NCBI RefSeq assembly: GCF_003248515.1
Contig: NZ_QFOB01000015.1
Span: forward strand, 1-64,000
DNA: 64,000 nt
Direction of reading: 5' to 3'
Source of the DNA: Sphingomonas sp.
GTDB taxonomy: Bacteria; Pseudomonadota; Alphaproteobacteria; Sphingomonadales; Sphingomonadaceae
Part shown: positions 53,048-62,264 of the stretch, piece by piece
How the letters are laid out: the number at the start of each line of letters is the position of its first letter
How positions within the stretch are numbered: position 1 is the stretch's first letter
Notes under the pieces: generated by a model
The model's database searches: none
Seen by the model: the letters and a program-made list of their open reading frames with translations, nothing else
Told to the model about the DNA's origin: nothing
Program-made: the position numbers and the translations under genes

Positions 53048-54592
53048 TTAGCGCAAGCGTCGCGCGCTGTTATCGGCTGGTGCGGGTGCAATCGGGCGCG
53101 TTGCTCCGTGGGGCTGATACCCACGGGGATGCTGGTTGCGGCGGGGGGGATGGACCAGTTCGTCCCGCCCGGCGATGATCGCCGCGCCGCGCTGCTGCTC
53201 CTTGGCGTCATAGAGGGCCTCGTCGGCGCACTGGAGAAGCTCGCCGCGCGTTTCGATCCCCTCCCTCAGCCAGGCCGCGCCGATCGTAGCCGAAACCCGG
53301 ATGGCAAGGCCGTTGCGCGTGACCGTGTGGCGCAGATCCGCAAGCATGCGGCGCAGCAAGGCGGGCAGATCGGCCAGCACATCGGGGGAGGTGATGACCA
53401 TTACGAATTCGTCGCCGCCAAGGCGCGCGGCGAAGCTGGTTTCCAGATAGGGGGCACGCAGGCGCTTGGCCATGAGGCGCAGCAGATCATCGCCTGCGGC
53501 ATGTCCGCAGCGATCATTGACCTCCTTGAAATGATCGAGGTCGATCAGCAGCAGCGCGAGCGGCGATCCGGTTTCCCGCGCGGTGGCGATCCGGGCATCG
53601 ATCGTCGCGTTGAAATGGCTGCGGCTGGCGATGCGGGTCAACTCGTCCGTTTCCGCGATGTTGCGCAGCGCCTGCTCCATGCGGTGCCGTTCGGTCACGT
53701 CCTGGAAGACTCCGACCAGCGCGATCGGCTCGCCGTCGCGCATTTCCAGTTCGCCCATGCTGCGGACGCGGCGTTCCTGCCCTTGCGCGGTGATGAAATC
53801 GGATTCGATGTCGAAAGGCTCGCCCGATGCCATCGTCCGCTTGACCGCCACATCCAGCACCGCGCGCGATGCCAGCGGATAATGGGCGAGCGCATCCGTG
53901 AGCGACGGCATATCCTCCGGCGAGCGGCCGTGGATCGCATAGGTCTGTTCGGACCAGATGAGCGTGTCATCGTCCAGATTCAGCCGCCAGCTGCCGATAT
54001 TGGCCATGCGTTCGGCCTGGCGGAACAGGCGATGCGAACGATTGAGCCGTTCGAGCGCGGCCTGATATTGGGCGGCGAGCCGGGTGGCGCCGATGGCCGC
54101 CGCGCGCGCATCGATCAGCGCCTCGGCGATCCGCGCGAGCGAGCGCAGCGTGCGCCGCTCGGCCGTGGCCAGATCGCGCGGCTCGGGGCCGAGCACGCAG
54201 AGCGTGCCGATGGGCAGGCGCTCCTCGCCCGCGGGATGCTTCGCGCTGATCGGCATGCCCGCATAGAAGCGGATGGCGGGGCCGCCGGTGACGAGCGGAT
54301 TGGTGGCGAAGCGATGATCGCGCGTGGCATCGGGGATCAGGAAGATATCCTCCTGCGCGATGGCGTGCGCGCAGAAGGCATATTCACGCGGCGTCTGCGC
54401 GGCATCGAGGCCTTCCCGCGCCTTGAACCACTGGCGATGATCGTCGACGAGCGAGATGAGCGCCGTTTCCGCGCCGATCAGTTCGCGCGCGAGGGCCACG
54501 ATCTCGTCAAACTCGCGCTCGGGCGGCGTATCGAGTATTTCCAGGCTGGCCAGCGTGGCGAGACGCTCGGCTTCTACGCTATCGTTAACCAT
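53048..54592 (-). CDS. GAF-PAS-GGDEF diguanylate cyclase
   Basis: A 514-residue signalling protein. A GAF domain covers about 20-165 (ETALISLVDDHRQWFKAREG). A PAS domain with PAC-like end covers about 190-305 (ANIGSWRLNLDDDTLIWSEQ). The GGDEF domain covers about 310-475, with the active site RLGGDEFV (392-396) and LLLIDLDHFKEVND. It would make cyclic di-GMP in response to a cytosolic cue. No membrane helix or signal peptide is present. The RxxD product-inhibition site expected just before GGDEF reads LETS, so it is lacking. No EAL domain follows. The C-terminal 35 residues are a Pro/Arg-rich tail. ATG 54592 begins MVNDSVEAERL. Confidence 0.95.
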   Translation of the reverse strand: MVNDSVEAERLATLASLEILDTPPEREFDEIVALARELIGAETALISLVDDHRQWFKAREGLDAAQTPREYAFCAHAIAQEDIFLIPDATRDHRFATNPLVTGGPAIRFYAGMPISAKHPAGEERLPIGTLCVLGPEPRDLATAERRTLRSLARIAEALIDARAAAIGATRLAAQYQAALERLNRSHRLFRQAERMANIGSWRLNLDDDTLIWSEQTYAIHGRSPEDMPSLTDALAHYPLASRAVLDVAVKRTMASGEPFDIESDFITAQGQERRVRSMGELEMRDGEPIALVGVFQDVTERHRMEQALRNIAETDELTRIASRSHFNATIDARIATARETGSPLALLLIDLDHFKEVNDRCGHAAGDDLLRLMAKRLRAPYLETSFAARLGGDEFVMVITSPDVLADLPALLRRMLADLRHTVTRNGLAIRVSATIGAAWLREGIETRGELLQCADEALYDAKEQQRGAAIIAGRDELVHPPRRNQHPRGYQPHGATRPIAPAPADNSARRLR

Positions 54593-54666
54593 GGCTCGTC
54601 ATAGCTGATTCAGGTTAAGAATTCACCACGATAGGCCCCTTTCCGATGCCGGTGGGCCGTACTTTT

Positions 54667-57600
54667 TCAATGAAAATCGCGTGACGGAGGCAGAACCCGC
54701 ACGTTGCGGGGATGGCGGCCGCGCGGCACCCTGGAACGCGGATGCTGGGGATGGGCGAATTCGTCCGCCCGGCTCAGGGGCTGGCGCGCCTGATGATCGG
54801 CGGAGAGGCGATCAAGCTCGGCCGTCCGATCGATGACGGCGGTGGTCATCAGGTGCACCACGCCTTCCTCGCTCTTCTGGACGATGCCTCGTACCTCCAT
54901 CAGGCGCGATGCCATGACGGGCGCGCGATATTTCTCGAAGTCCGCCGCCCAGAGGAGGACGTTGGTGACGCCCGTCTCGTCCTCCAGCGTGACGAAGATC
55001 GCCTTGCCCTCGCCCGGGCGCTGGCGGACGAGGACAATTCCGACCATGCGGGCGGGCCGCCCATCGGGCAAAGCGGAAATTTCGGCGGCGCTGCGGATGC
55101 CTTCGGCGCGGAAGAGCCCGCGCAGGAAGGTCATCGGATGATCTTTCAGCGAGAGGCGCGTCACCTGATAATCGGCGGCGACCTCTTCGGAGAGCGGCAT
55201 GGCGGGTAGTGCGGCCTCCGCCTCCGTCGCCAGTTCGCGCGCATCGGCGGCGGCGAAGAGCGGCAACGCATCGGATGGTGTGCGGCGCGCCTCCCACAGG
55301 GCATCGCGGCGGCCCAGATCGAGTGAGCGGAAGGCGTCCGCGTCGGCGAGCAGGCGCAGGGCGCGGGCGGGGATGCGGCGCGCGAGGCGTTCGAGAAAAT
55401 CCTTTCCTCCGGCAAGGGGTGGGGAAGGGCCGGCAACTGCCTCCACCGCCTCCGCCCATTCCTCCCGAAAGCCATCGATCTGGCGCAGGCCCAGCCGCAC
55501 CGCCGGCCCCTTCGCGCCAAATTCCAGCCGGTTGTCCCAGCCGCTCGCCGTCACGTCGATCGGGCGCACCTCCACATTATGCTCGCGCGCGTCGCGCACG
55601 ATCTGGGCCGGGGCATAGAAGCCCATCGGCTGCGAATTGAGCAGGGCCGCGCAGAAGGCGGCCGGGTGGCGGCATTTCAGATAGGCGGAGGCATAGACGA
55701 GGATCGCGAAGCTCTGCGCATGGCTTTCGGGAAAGCCATAGCTGCCGAAGCCCTTGATCTGATTGAAGCAGCGTTGCGCGAATTCCTCCGAATAACCCCG
55801 CTTCATCATGCCGCCGACCATCTTGTCCTCGAATTCCGGCATGGTGCCCACGTTGCGGAAGGTGGCCATTGCGCGGCGGAATTTGTTCGCCTCGGCCGAA
55901 GTGAATTCGGCCGCCGTGATGGCGAGCTTCATCGCCTGTTCCTGAAAGAGGGGCACGCCCAGCGTCTTGCCGAGCAGCGTCTTCAGTTCGTCGCGGGGAT
56001 GCGGCGGTGCTGGCGCGGGATAGTCGACCGCCTCGATTTCCTGCCGGCGGCGCAGATAGGGGTGGACCATATTGCCCTGGATGGGGCCGGGTCGCACGAT
56101 CGCCACCTGGATGACAAGATCGTAGAGTTTGCGCGGTTTCAGGCGCGGCAGCATGTTCATCTGCGCGCGGCTTTCCACCTGGAAGATGCCGATGCTGTCG
56201 CCCTTGCAGAGCATGTCATAGACGTCTTCCTGCTCGCCGGGGATCGTCTTCAGATCATAATCCGTGCCGTCATGATCGCGGATCAGATCGAAGGCCTTGC
56301 GGATGCAGGTGAGCATGCCGAGCGCGAGGATATCCACCTTCATCAGCTTCAGCGCGTCGATGTCGTCCTTGTCCCATTCGATGAAGGTGCGATCCTCCAT
56401 CGCGGCATGATGAATGGGCACGATCTCGTCGAGCCGGCCCTGCGAGAGGACATAGCCGCCGACATGCTGGGAGAGGTGTCGCGGAAAGGGCGCGTCCAGC
56501 AGAAGGCCGACGAAATGATTGAGCCGGGCGATCTCGGGATTGTCGAGGCGGAAGCCGGTTTCGTGGAACCGCTCTTCTTCCATCTGGCTGGAATAGCTGC
56601 CCCAGACCGTGCTCACGAGCCGTGAGGTGACATCGTCGGTGAGGCCCAGCGCCTTGCCCACCTCGCGCACGGCCGAGCGCGAACGATAATGGATCACGGT
56701 CGCGACGATGCCCGCCCGATGCCGGCCGTAGCGCTTGTAGATATATTGCATCACTTCCTCGCGCCGCTCATGCTCGAAGTCGACATCGATGTCGGGCGGT
56801 TCCTGGCGGTCGGCCGACATGAAGCGCGAGAAGAGCAGTTCGTGCTTCGCGGGATCGACCGAGGTGATGTCGAGCAGGTAGCAGACCATCGAATTGGCGG
56901 CCGATCCTCGCCCCTGGCACAGGATTGGCGGTTCGCGGGTGCGCGCGAACCGCACCACATCATGCACGGTCAGGAAATAATAAGGCAGGTCCGGGCGGCT
57001 GCCGATGAGCGTGAATTCCTCCTCCAGCATCTTCTGGACATCTGGCGGCACGCCGTCTCGCCAGTGGCGGGACGCGGCCGCGTCGACGAGGTGGCGCAGC
57101 CAGGCGAGGGGCTCCCAGCCTTCCGGCACCGGCTCGTGCGGATATTCATATTGAAGATGTTCGAGATCGAAGCCGATGCGATCCAGCAGGCGCAGCGTTT
57201 CGGTAAGGGCCTGTGGGCAGTCGCGATAGATTTCGGCCATTTCGGCTGCCGATTTCAGGTGGCGTTCGGCATTGGCCTCCAGCTGCCGCCCGGCATCCCG
57301 GATCGTCAGCCCCAGGCGGATGCAGGTGAGCACGTCCTGCAGCGGGCGATCCTCGCGCCTGGCGTGAAGCGCTTCCGTGGTGGCGAGCGGGGGCACTTGC
57401 ACAGCGCGCGCGATCCCGAGCAGGCGCGCGCGGTGGCGCTGGTCGGTGCCGGATGTCGTGGCAGGCAAAGCCAGCCAGACCCGATCCGGGCAGGCCGCGT
57501 GAAGAATCCTGAGACTATGCTCCAATATTCCGCTCCCGCCTGGCGGCGGCGGGGCGCTTTCCTCCTCGAGCCCCGCCGGCGGGCGGGCGGGAAAGGCGAT

Positions 57601-58215
57601 GATGTTGCTCCCCTCCTCACCGTCATTCCCATGAAGGTGGGAGGTCGGTTGTACCGATGCTGGGCGGGGCCCCGCTCTTGCCGGAATGGCGAGGGGGAGG
57701 GGGGATGAGGCGGAAGGCTCTGCCTCATTCCCCGGCAGGATCGTCGGCGTCTTCCGTGTCACGCCCTCGCCCTCGCGGCGGCTGCTCTTCGGCAGCACGA
57801 TCAGCAAAAGCCCCTCCGCAAAGGCGAGAAGATCATCGATCCCGAGGACGCAATCCCCCTTGTTCGACCGGAGATTCCCGCTGGAAAGCAGGCGGCACAG
57901 CCGGCCCCAGCCGCCCCGGTCCTCCGGATAGGCGACGATATCCGGCGTGCCGTCCGTGAAGACCAGCCGTGCGCCGGTGGCGAGCTTGAAGGGCGGGAGC
58001 GTCAGGCCCGCCCTCATCGCATTTTCCCGTGCGTCCTTCAGCCATTTCCACGGACGGACGACGCCGGCGACCGTGTTGCGATCGGCGATGCCGAGACCCG
58101 GATAACCGAGATCGAGGGCAGCCCCCACGAGATCACTGCCGTGGCTAGCGCCGTGGAGGAAGGAGAAGTTGCTGGCCGAGACGAGCTCGACGAATGACGG
58201 GGGAGCCGAACCCAT
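54667..58215 (-). CDS. dnaE2: Error-prone DNA polymerase DnaE2
   Basis: A C-family polymerase of 1182 residues acting with ImuA/ImuB in SOS mutagenesis. The N-terminal PHP domain begins FVELVSASNFSFLHGASHG. The catalytic Asp pair is in PPDIDVDFEHERREEVMQYI and the third Asp in LMKVDILALGMLTC. QVAIVRPGPIQGNMVHPYLR and the fingers RRAMATFRNVGTMPEFEDKM are DnaE2-typical, as is the end NVRVLPPSRDFH. The start ATG 58215 (MGSAPPSFVEL) matches the usual short leader. In the PHP region at about residues 143-230 lies an in-frame low-complexity insert not expected in the family. It is the last gene of imuA-imuB-dnaE2. Confidence 0.96.
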   Translation of the reverse strand: MGSAPPSFVELVSASNFSFLHGASHGSDLVGAALDLGYPGLGIADRNTVAGVVRPWKWLKDARENAMRAGLTLPPFKLATGARLVFTDGTPDIVAYPEDRGGWGRLCRLLSSGNLRSNKGDCVLGIDDLLAFAEGLLLIVLPKSSRREGEGVTRKTPTILPGNEAEPSASSPLPLAIPARAGPRPASVQPTSHLHGNDGEEGSNIIAFPARPPAGLEEESAPPPPGGSGILEHSLRILHAACPDRVWLALPATTSGTDQRHRARLLGIARAVQVPPLATTEALHARREDRPLQDVLTCIRLGLTIRDAGRQLEANAERHLKSAAEMAEIYRDCPQALTETLRLLDRIGFDLEHLQYEYPHEPVPEGWEPLAWLRHLVDAAASRHWRDGVPPDVQKMLEEEFTLIGSRPDLPYYFLTVHDVVRFARTREPPILCQGRGSAANSMVCYLLDITSVDPAKHELLFSRFMSADRQEPPDIDVDFEHERREEVMQYIYKRYGRHRAGIVATVIHYRSRSAVREVGKALGLTDDVTSRLVSTVWGSYSSQMEEERFHETGFRLDNPEIARLNHFVGLLLDAPFPRHLSQHVGGYVLSQGRLDEIVPIHHAAMEDRTFIEWDKDDIDALKLMKVDILALGMLTCIRKAFDLIRDHDGTDYDLKTIPGEQEDVYDMLCKGDSIGIFQVESRAQMNMLPRLKPRKLYDLVIQVAIVRPGPIQGNMVHPYLRRRQEIEAVDYPAPAPPHPRDELKTLLGKTLGVPLFQEQAMKLAITAAEFTSAEANKFRRAMATFRNVGTMPEFEDKMVGGMMKRGYSEEFAQRCFNQIKGFGSYGFPESHAQSFAILVYASAYLKCRHPAAFCAALLNSQPMGFYAPAQIVRDAREHNVEVRPIDVTASGWDNRLEFGAKGPAVRLGLRQIDGFREEWAEAVEAVAGPSPPLAGGKDFLERLARRIPARALRLLADADAFRSLDLGRRDALWEARRTPSDALPLFAAADARELATEAEAALPAMPLSEEVAADYQVTRLSLKDHPMTFLRGLFRAEGIRSAAEISALPDGRPARMVGIVLVRQRPGEGKAIFVTLEDETGVTNVLLWAADFEKYRAPVMASRLMEVRGIVQKSEEGVVHLMTTAVIDRTAELDRLSADHQARQPLSRADEFAHPQHPRSRVPRGRHPRNVRVLPPSRDFH
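57531..57786. repeat. In-frame low-complexity insert with REP-like palindromes in dnaE2
   Basis: About 85 codons between LIVLPK and ILEHSLRIL of DnaE2 are rich in Pro, Gly, Ser and Arg and look unlike the surrounding polymerase. The DNA contains CGTCATTCCCATGAAGGTGG (57621-57640), whose CATTCCC...GGGA form recalls the REP-type palindromes dispersed in Sphingomonas genomes. It also holds a second hairpin, GGGGATGAGGC (57701-57711) pairing with 57722-57733. The length is close to a multiple of three and the frame stays open through it. A mobile or repeat-derived insertion tolerated in the protein is the simplest reading. Confidence 0.6.
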
Positions 58216-58359
58216 CTCACATCCTGCACCCTCTGCTCCCAGCCGGGATGGAGCGTGTCGCGCCCGCAGCGGAAAAGGCGCCCGGCGCGCGCCCGGCATT
58301 CGCCTCTTGACGCGCTGGAAGCGGCCCGGATCGCGGGGCGGGAATGGCGGTCCGACGCA

Positions 58360-59940
58360 TCATGCGAACAGCCCGTGGACATACCAGTCGGGCTTGTTCG
58401 TCTCGCCCTGCAGGCCGTGGCGGAACAGCCAGAAGCGGTGGCCGGCTGCGTCTTCCACCCGATAATAATCGCGCGTCAGCCCGCCCGCGCCGGCGGGCAG
58501 CGGCAGGGGATGGCCCGCTTCGTCACGGCGCCTCCACAGATCGGGATCGATCCGCCTGCGCCACCATTCGGCGGCGATCCTCTCCGGCCCTTCCCAGCGC
58601 GCCACTTCGTGGGCGCGCTTCTGCCACACGAAGCGGCGCGGCGGCCCCTCGGGCAAACCATAGGTCACCTCGATCGGCTGGGGCGGATCGAACAGGCGCA
58701 GCGGACGGAGAGGAGGATCCTCGGGCGAGGGCGCGGGCCAGTGCGCCCCGGTCATCGGTGCCACGCTCGCCGTCGCACATTCGGGAATGTGGCTGTCGAG
58801 CGGGGCGAGGCGGATGATATGATCCGCGCCGAGACGCGCGACGAGACGATCGACCAGCTCCGCCAGCGGTTCGGCGCCGCGCTCTTTTCCGTCGAATCCG
58901 TCCTGCGCGGGCGCGAGCGGCTCGGTCCGCATCACGTCCAGCCGGATGCAATCGAAGCCGAAGCCGGGATCGATCGGATCGGAAAGCGCCTCCAGCCGCT
59001 CGCGGAAGAGGCGCATGACGATGGCGGGATCGCGCACCGGCCGCCCGGTTTCCACCGCGAGGCCGGGCGCCGCGCCATCGCTGCGGAAGAAGCGCGCGAC
59101 GAAGCGGCGGCCGCCTTCATGCCGCTCCAGCAGGGCCGTGGCGGTCTCGTCCAGCAATTCCTGCAGGCAGGCAAGCCCATCCTCGACGCGGCCGATCGGC
59201 TCGGCGAAGCGGCGGAGCGCGAAAACGGGATCCGGCGGCCGATCGGCGCTGATGCGACGATCCTCCTCGCCCAGCAGGCGGGAAAGGGTAAGCGCAAGAT
59301 CCCCGAAGCGCGCCGCAAGCATCCGGCGCGGGCGACAGGCGAGATCCACGATCCGCTTCAGCCCCGCGCGCCGCAGCGCGAGCGTGGTTTCGGGCGGGGC
59401 CTCCAGTGCTTCCACGGGCAGCGCGAGCAGATCAGCCTCGGGGCGATCGCCGAACCGGGCACGGGCGCGCGCCGCCTCCGGCGTGTCGCCCAGCCCCGTG
59501 CGCAGCGTGAGGCCGTGCCGGCGCAATCGCGCGGCCAGATCTGCCAGCAGCCCCGCCTCTCCGCCATAGGGATGCACGCAGCCGGCGATGTCGAGCGTGA
59601 TGCCGTCCGGCGGCTCGGGCGCGACGACCGGGCTATAGGCGCGGCAGGCATCGGCCGCGCGGGCGAGCAGGCGGGCCTCGGCCCCATGATCGCGCGGGAT
59701 GGCGATGAGGCCGGGGCTGCGCGCGCGGGCATCCGCCAGCGTGAGGCCCGTCGTGAGACCGGCTATCATCGCCTCGCGGGTGAGCGCGGTGAGGCGCGTC
59801 GCATTGGCCTGGGTTTCGATAAAGGCGATGCGCGTCGCTTCGCCTTTGCCGTTGCGTGAAGGGATGGGGTGGCTAGCCCGCCAGGCGTCGGCCGCCAGCA
59901 TCGGCAGCCAGATCGCCAGATAGCGGCGTGATCCCGACAT
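58360..59940 (-). CDS. imuB: ImuB, Y-family polymerase-like mutagenesis protein
   Basis: A 526-residue protein resembling Y-family polymerases but of the ImuB type, which serves as a clamp-binding adaptor for DnaE2 rather than a polymerase. It has the ImuB opening RRYLAIWLPMLAADAWRA, the helix-hairpin-helix-like ALRRAGLKRIVDLACRPRRM, and the ImuB C-terminal block RRFVWQKRAHEVARWEGPER with LTRDYYRVEDAAGHRFWLFR. The carboxylate triad of active Y polymerases is not evident. The start ATG 59940 overlaps the imuA 3' end by 68 nt and is fixed by the conserved N-terminus. dnaE2 starts 144 nt after its stop. Confidence 0.93.
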   Translation of the reverse strand: MSGSRRYLAIWLPMLAADAWRASHPIPSRNGKGEATRIAFIETQANATRLTALTREAMIAGLTTGLTLADARARSPGLIAIPRDHGAEARLLARAADACRAYSPVVAPEPPDGITLDIAGCVHPYGGEAGLLADLAARLRRHGLTLRTGLGDTPEAARARARFGDRPEADLLALPVEALEAPPETTLALRRAGLKRIVDLACRPRRMLAARFGDLALTLSRLLGEEDRRISADRPPDPVFALRRFAEPIGRVEDGLACLQELLDETATALLERHEGGRRFVARFFRSDGAAPGLAVETGRPVRDPAIVMRLFRERLEALSDPIDPGFGFDCIRLDVMRTEPLAPAQDGFDGKERGAEPLAELVDRLVARLGADHIIRLAPLDSHIPECATASVAPMTGAHWPAPSPEDPPLRPLRLFDPPQPIEVTYGLPEGPPRRFVWQKRAHEVARWEGPERIAAEWWRRRIDPDLWRRRDEAGHPLPLPAGAGGLTRDYYRVEDAAGHRFWLFRHGLQGETNKPDWYVHGLFA

Positions 59941-60637
59941 GAGGGGCGAAGGCGGCGGCGTCACGATCCCACTCCAGCCGCCAGCCGGGCGAGGGCGCGC
60001 CGCCACGTCTGCGGAGCAGATCCACCGTGAAGGCTGGCGCGCCCGGCGCGTCCGCCTCCAGCGGCTTCGAGGGCGCGGCGGCGATGCGCCAGCGCGTCGC
60101 GGCGGCGGAGGGGGCCTCCGCGCCGATCCCCCGGAGCAACAGCACCGTGACACCGGATCGTTCGGCGAAGAGCATCAGCCGCCGTGTCGCGGTGAGATCC
60201 AGCAGGCGTGGGCGTGGGCCGGGGGCGATCACCGCCGTTCCCGCCGCCGGGGAGCGCACCACATCCGCCGCCGCCCGGAGCAGCGCCTTTTCGTCCGGCA
60301 CCGTCACGAACAGCAAGCGTGCCGGATCCGCCCCCAGTTCGAGAATGCCCGGCCCATGCAGCAGGCCCCGATCCCGCTTCGCCTCGCTCAGCCAGATGAT
60401 ATTCCCGTTCCGCCCGCCGGCGCGCAGCGCCAGCATCAGTGCGAAGCCCGCCATGCTCGGCAGATCCGCCTCGGCCGCCGCATGCATTTCGTGAAGGCGG
60501 CCGCGTTCCAGCCCACCCCCCAGCACCGCATCCAGCGCGCCCGCCCCGAGCCCAAAGCGCGCGGGGGCGTCCGCCACCTGCGGCAGGGTGGAATATTGCC
60601 GGCCCGGATCGGGCGGAAGGGGATACGACTCGCGCAT
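59873..60637 (-). CDS. imuA: ImuA, SOS mutagenesis accessory protein
   Basis: A 254-residue RecA/SulA-like-fold protein that opens the imuA-imuB-dnaE2 cassette. It has the ImuA pattern: LGAGALDAVLGGGLERGRLH followed by EMHAAAEADLPS, NIIWLSEAKRDRGLLHGPGI, and LDLTATRRLMLFAERSGVTV. Known ImuA proteins interact with ImuB and RecA and are needed for DnaE2-dependent mutagenesis. The start ATG 60637 (MRESYPLPPDPG) has AGGA 6 nt upstream. A LexA box lies immediately upstream, so damage-inducible expression is expected. Confidence 0.92.
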   Translation of the reverse strand: MRESYPLPPDPGRQYSTLPQVADAPARFGLGAGALDAVLGGGLERGRLHEMHAAAEADLPSMAGFALMLALRAGGRNGNIIWLSEAKRDRGLLHGPGILELGADPARLLFVTVPDEKALLRAAADVVRSPAAGTAVIAPGPRPRLLDLTATRRLMLFAERSGVTVLLLRGIGAEAPSAAATRWRIAAAPSKPLEADAPGAPAFTVDLLRRRGGAPSPGWRLEWDRDAAAFAPHVGITPLSGDLAADAGGRRLAG

Positions 60638-60641
60638 ACAT

Positions 60642-60656
60642 GTTCCTGTTATGTTC
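60642..60656. promoter_or_regulatory. LexA (SOS) box of the imu operon
   Basis: GTTC at 60642-60645 and GTTC at 60653-60656 with 7 nt between them exactly match the GTTC-N7-GTTC direct repeat known as the alphaproteobacterial LexA site. It begins 5 bp upstream of the imuA ATG (transcribed leftwards), overlapping its ribosome site region, so LexA binding would block the operon. The surrounding 20 nt is notably AT-rich. Confidence 0.85.
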
Positions 60657-60684
60657 TTATTGTGTGCGAGCAGAGTCAACCGCT

Positions 60685-60814
60685 GCCGTCGCTCCGGCGC
60701 AGGCAGGGGGCATGGCTTTTCGTCGTTCGATGTCGTGCGCCGTTTCGCACGCCTTCCGCCATCGGCGGGATCGCGCATCGCAACAGGCATGGATGCCAGC
60801 CCGCGCCGGCATGA
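60685..60814. repeat. Pair of REP-like palindromes between miaB and imuA
   Basis: The 190-nt gap between miaB and imuA contains two imperfect palindromic units: CGTCGCTCCGGCGCAGGCAG near 60685-60704, and ATGGATGCCAGCCCGCGCCG continuing to GGCATGA at 60789-60814, in which ATGCC pairs with GGCAT. They are in opposite orientation and resemble the dispersed CGTCATTCC...GGAATCCA-type elements of sphingomonads. No gene is supported here. Confidence 0.45.
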
Positions 60815-60826
60815 GGGCAGAGGAGG

Positions 60827-62161
60827 CTATGCCGCCGCCAGAATCCTGGTCTCGCCCTGCAGGCTGTTCGGCCCGGCCTGCACGATCTCCACATCCACCA
60901 GATCGCCGATCGCGCCGCCCTCGATCAGCACGGATTGCAGCCAGGGCGATTTGCCGAGCCGCTGGCCGGGCAGCTTGCCATCGCGTTCGATCAGCACGGC
61001 GCAGGTCTTGCCCAGCGTCGCCCGGTTGAACGCATATTGCTGTTCGGCGATCAGCGCCTGAAGCCGCTGGAGCCGCTCGTCCATCACCGCCGCAGGCACG
61101 GCATCGCCCATCGTCGCGGCGGGCGTGCCGGGGCGCGGGCTATATTTGAACGAGAAGGCCTGGGCGTGGCCGATCGCGCGAACGGCGGCCAGCGTTTCTT
61201 CGAAATCCGCGTCCGTCTCACCGGGAAAGCCCACGATGAAATCGCCGGAAATGGCGATGTCCGGCCGGGCGGCGCGCACGCGATCGATCAGCTTCAGATA
61301 GCTTGCCACGTCATGGCTGCGGTTCATCGCTTTCAGGATGCGATCGCTGCCCGCCTGCACCGGCAGGTGAAGGAAAGGCATCAATTTCTCGATGTCGCGA
61401 TGCGCGGCGATCAGCCCGTCCGCCATGTCGTTGGGATGGCTGGTCGTGTAACGGATGCGGGCGAGATCGGGCAGCCTCGCCAGTTCCTCGATCAGATGGT
61501 GGAGCCCGCGGCCTTCATGCTCCCAGGCGTTGACGTTCTGGCCGAGCAGCGTGATCTCGCGCGCGCCAGCGTCCACCAGCGCTTTCGCCTCGTCCACCAC
61601 CTGCGCCCAGGGCCGCGAAATCTCCGCCCCGCGCGTATAGGGCACGACGCAATAGGTGCAGAATTTGTCGCAGCCTTCCTGCACGGTGAGGAAAGCACCC
61701 GGCCCCTGCCGCCGCCTCTTGGGCAGGGCATCGAACTTGGAGGCGGCGGGCATGTCCGTATCCAGCGCTGGCGCGCCGGATGCGGCGCGGGCGATCAGCT
61801 CGGGCAGGCGATGATAGGCCTGCGGCCCGACCACCAGATCCACGGCGGGCGCGCGGCGCGTAATCTCGGCGCCCTCGGCCTGCGCGACGCAGCCGGCGAT
61901 CGCGATCATCGGCTTGTCGCCGCCCGCCCGGCTGCCGCGTTTCGTCAGGCGGCCGATATCCGAATAGACCTTCTCGGCGGCCTTCTCGCGAATGTGGCAG
62001 GTGTTGAGCAGAACGAGATCGGCCTCGCCCGCATCCGCCGCCACGAGACCCTGCGCCTCCAGCAGCTCGGCCATGCGCGCGCCATCATAGGCGTTCATCT
62101 GGCAGCCGAACGACTTGACGCTGAACGTCTTGGGAAGAGGGCGGGTTGTCTTCGGAATCAT
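60827..62161 (-). CDS. miaB: tRNA-2-methylthio-N6-dimethylallyladenosine synthase MiaB
   Basis: A 444-residue radical-SAM methylthiotransferase modifying A37 of tRNAs reading U-starting codons. The N-terminal UPF0004 domain has SVKSFGCQMNAYDGARM, LLNTCHIREKAAEKVYSDIG and AIAGCVAQAEG, supplying three Cys for one cluster. The radical-SAM CxxxCxxC is in QEGCDKFCTYCVVPYTRG. A TRAM domain ends the protein (LGKSPWLQSVLIEGGAIG). The start ATG 62161 (MIPKTTRPLPKTFSVK) was preferred over a longer upstream frame. Confidence 0.97.
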   Translation of the reverse strand: MIPKTTRPLPKTFSVKSFGCQMNAYDGARMAELLEAQGLVAADAGEADLVLLNTCHIREKAAEKVYSDIGRLTKRGSRAGGDKPMIAIAGCVAQAEGAEITRRAPAVDLVVGPQAYHRLPELIARAASGAPALDTDMPAASKFDALPKRRRQGPGAFLTVQEGCDKFCTYCVVPYTRGAEISRPWAQVVDEAKALVDAGAREITLLGQNVNAWEHEGRGLHHLIEELARLPDLARIRYTTSHPNDMADGLIAAHRDIEKLMPFLHLPVQAGSDRILKAMNRSHDVASYLKLIDRVRAARPDIAISGDFIVGFPGETDADFEETLAAVRAIGHAQAFSFKYSPRPGTPAATMGDAVPAAVMDERLQRLQALIAEQQYAFNRATLGKTCAVLIERDGKLPGQRLGKSPWLQSVLIEGGAIGDLVDVEIVQAGPNSLQGETRILAAA

Positions 62162-62264
62162 CGCGCGCCTGTAGCGGTTCGGGCCATCCGGCGAAAGGCG
62201 ATCCATTGCCGCAGCGAAGCGTAGGGCGGACCCGGATGCGGATCGATGTGCGGAGAGCAGGGAA

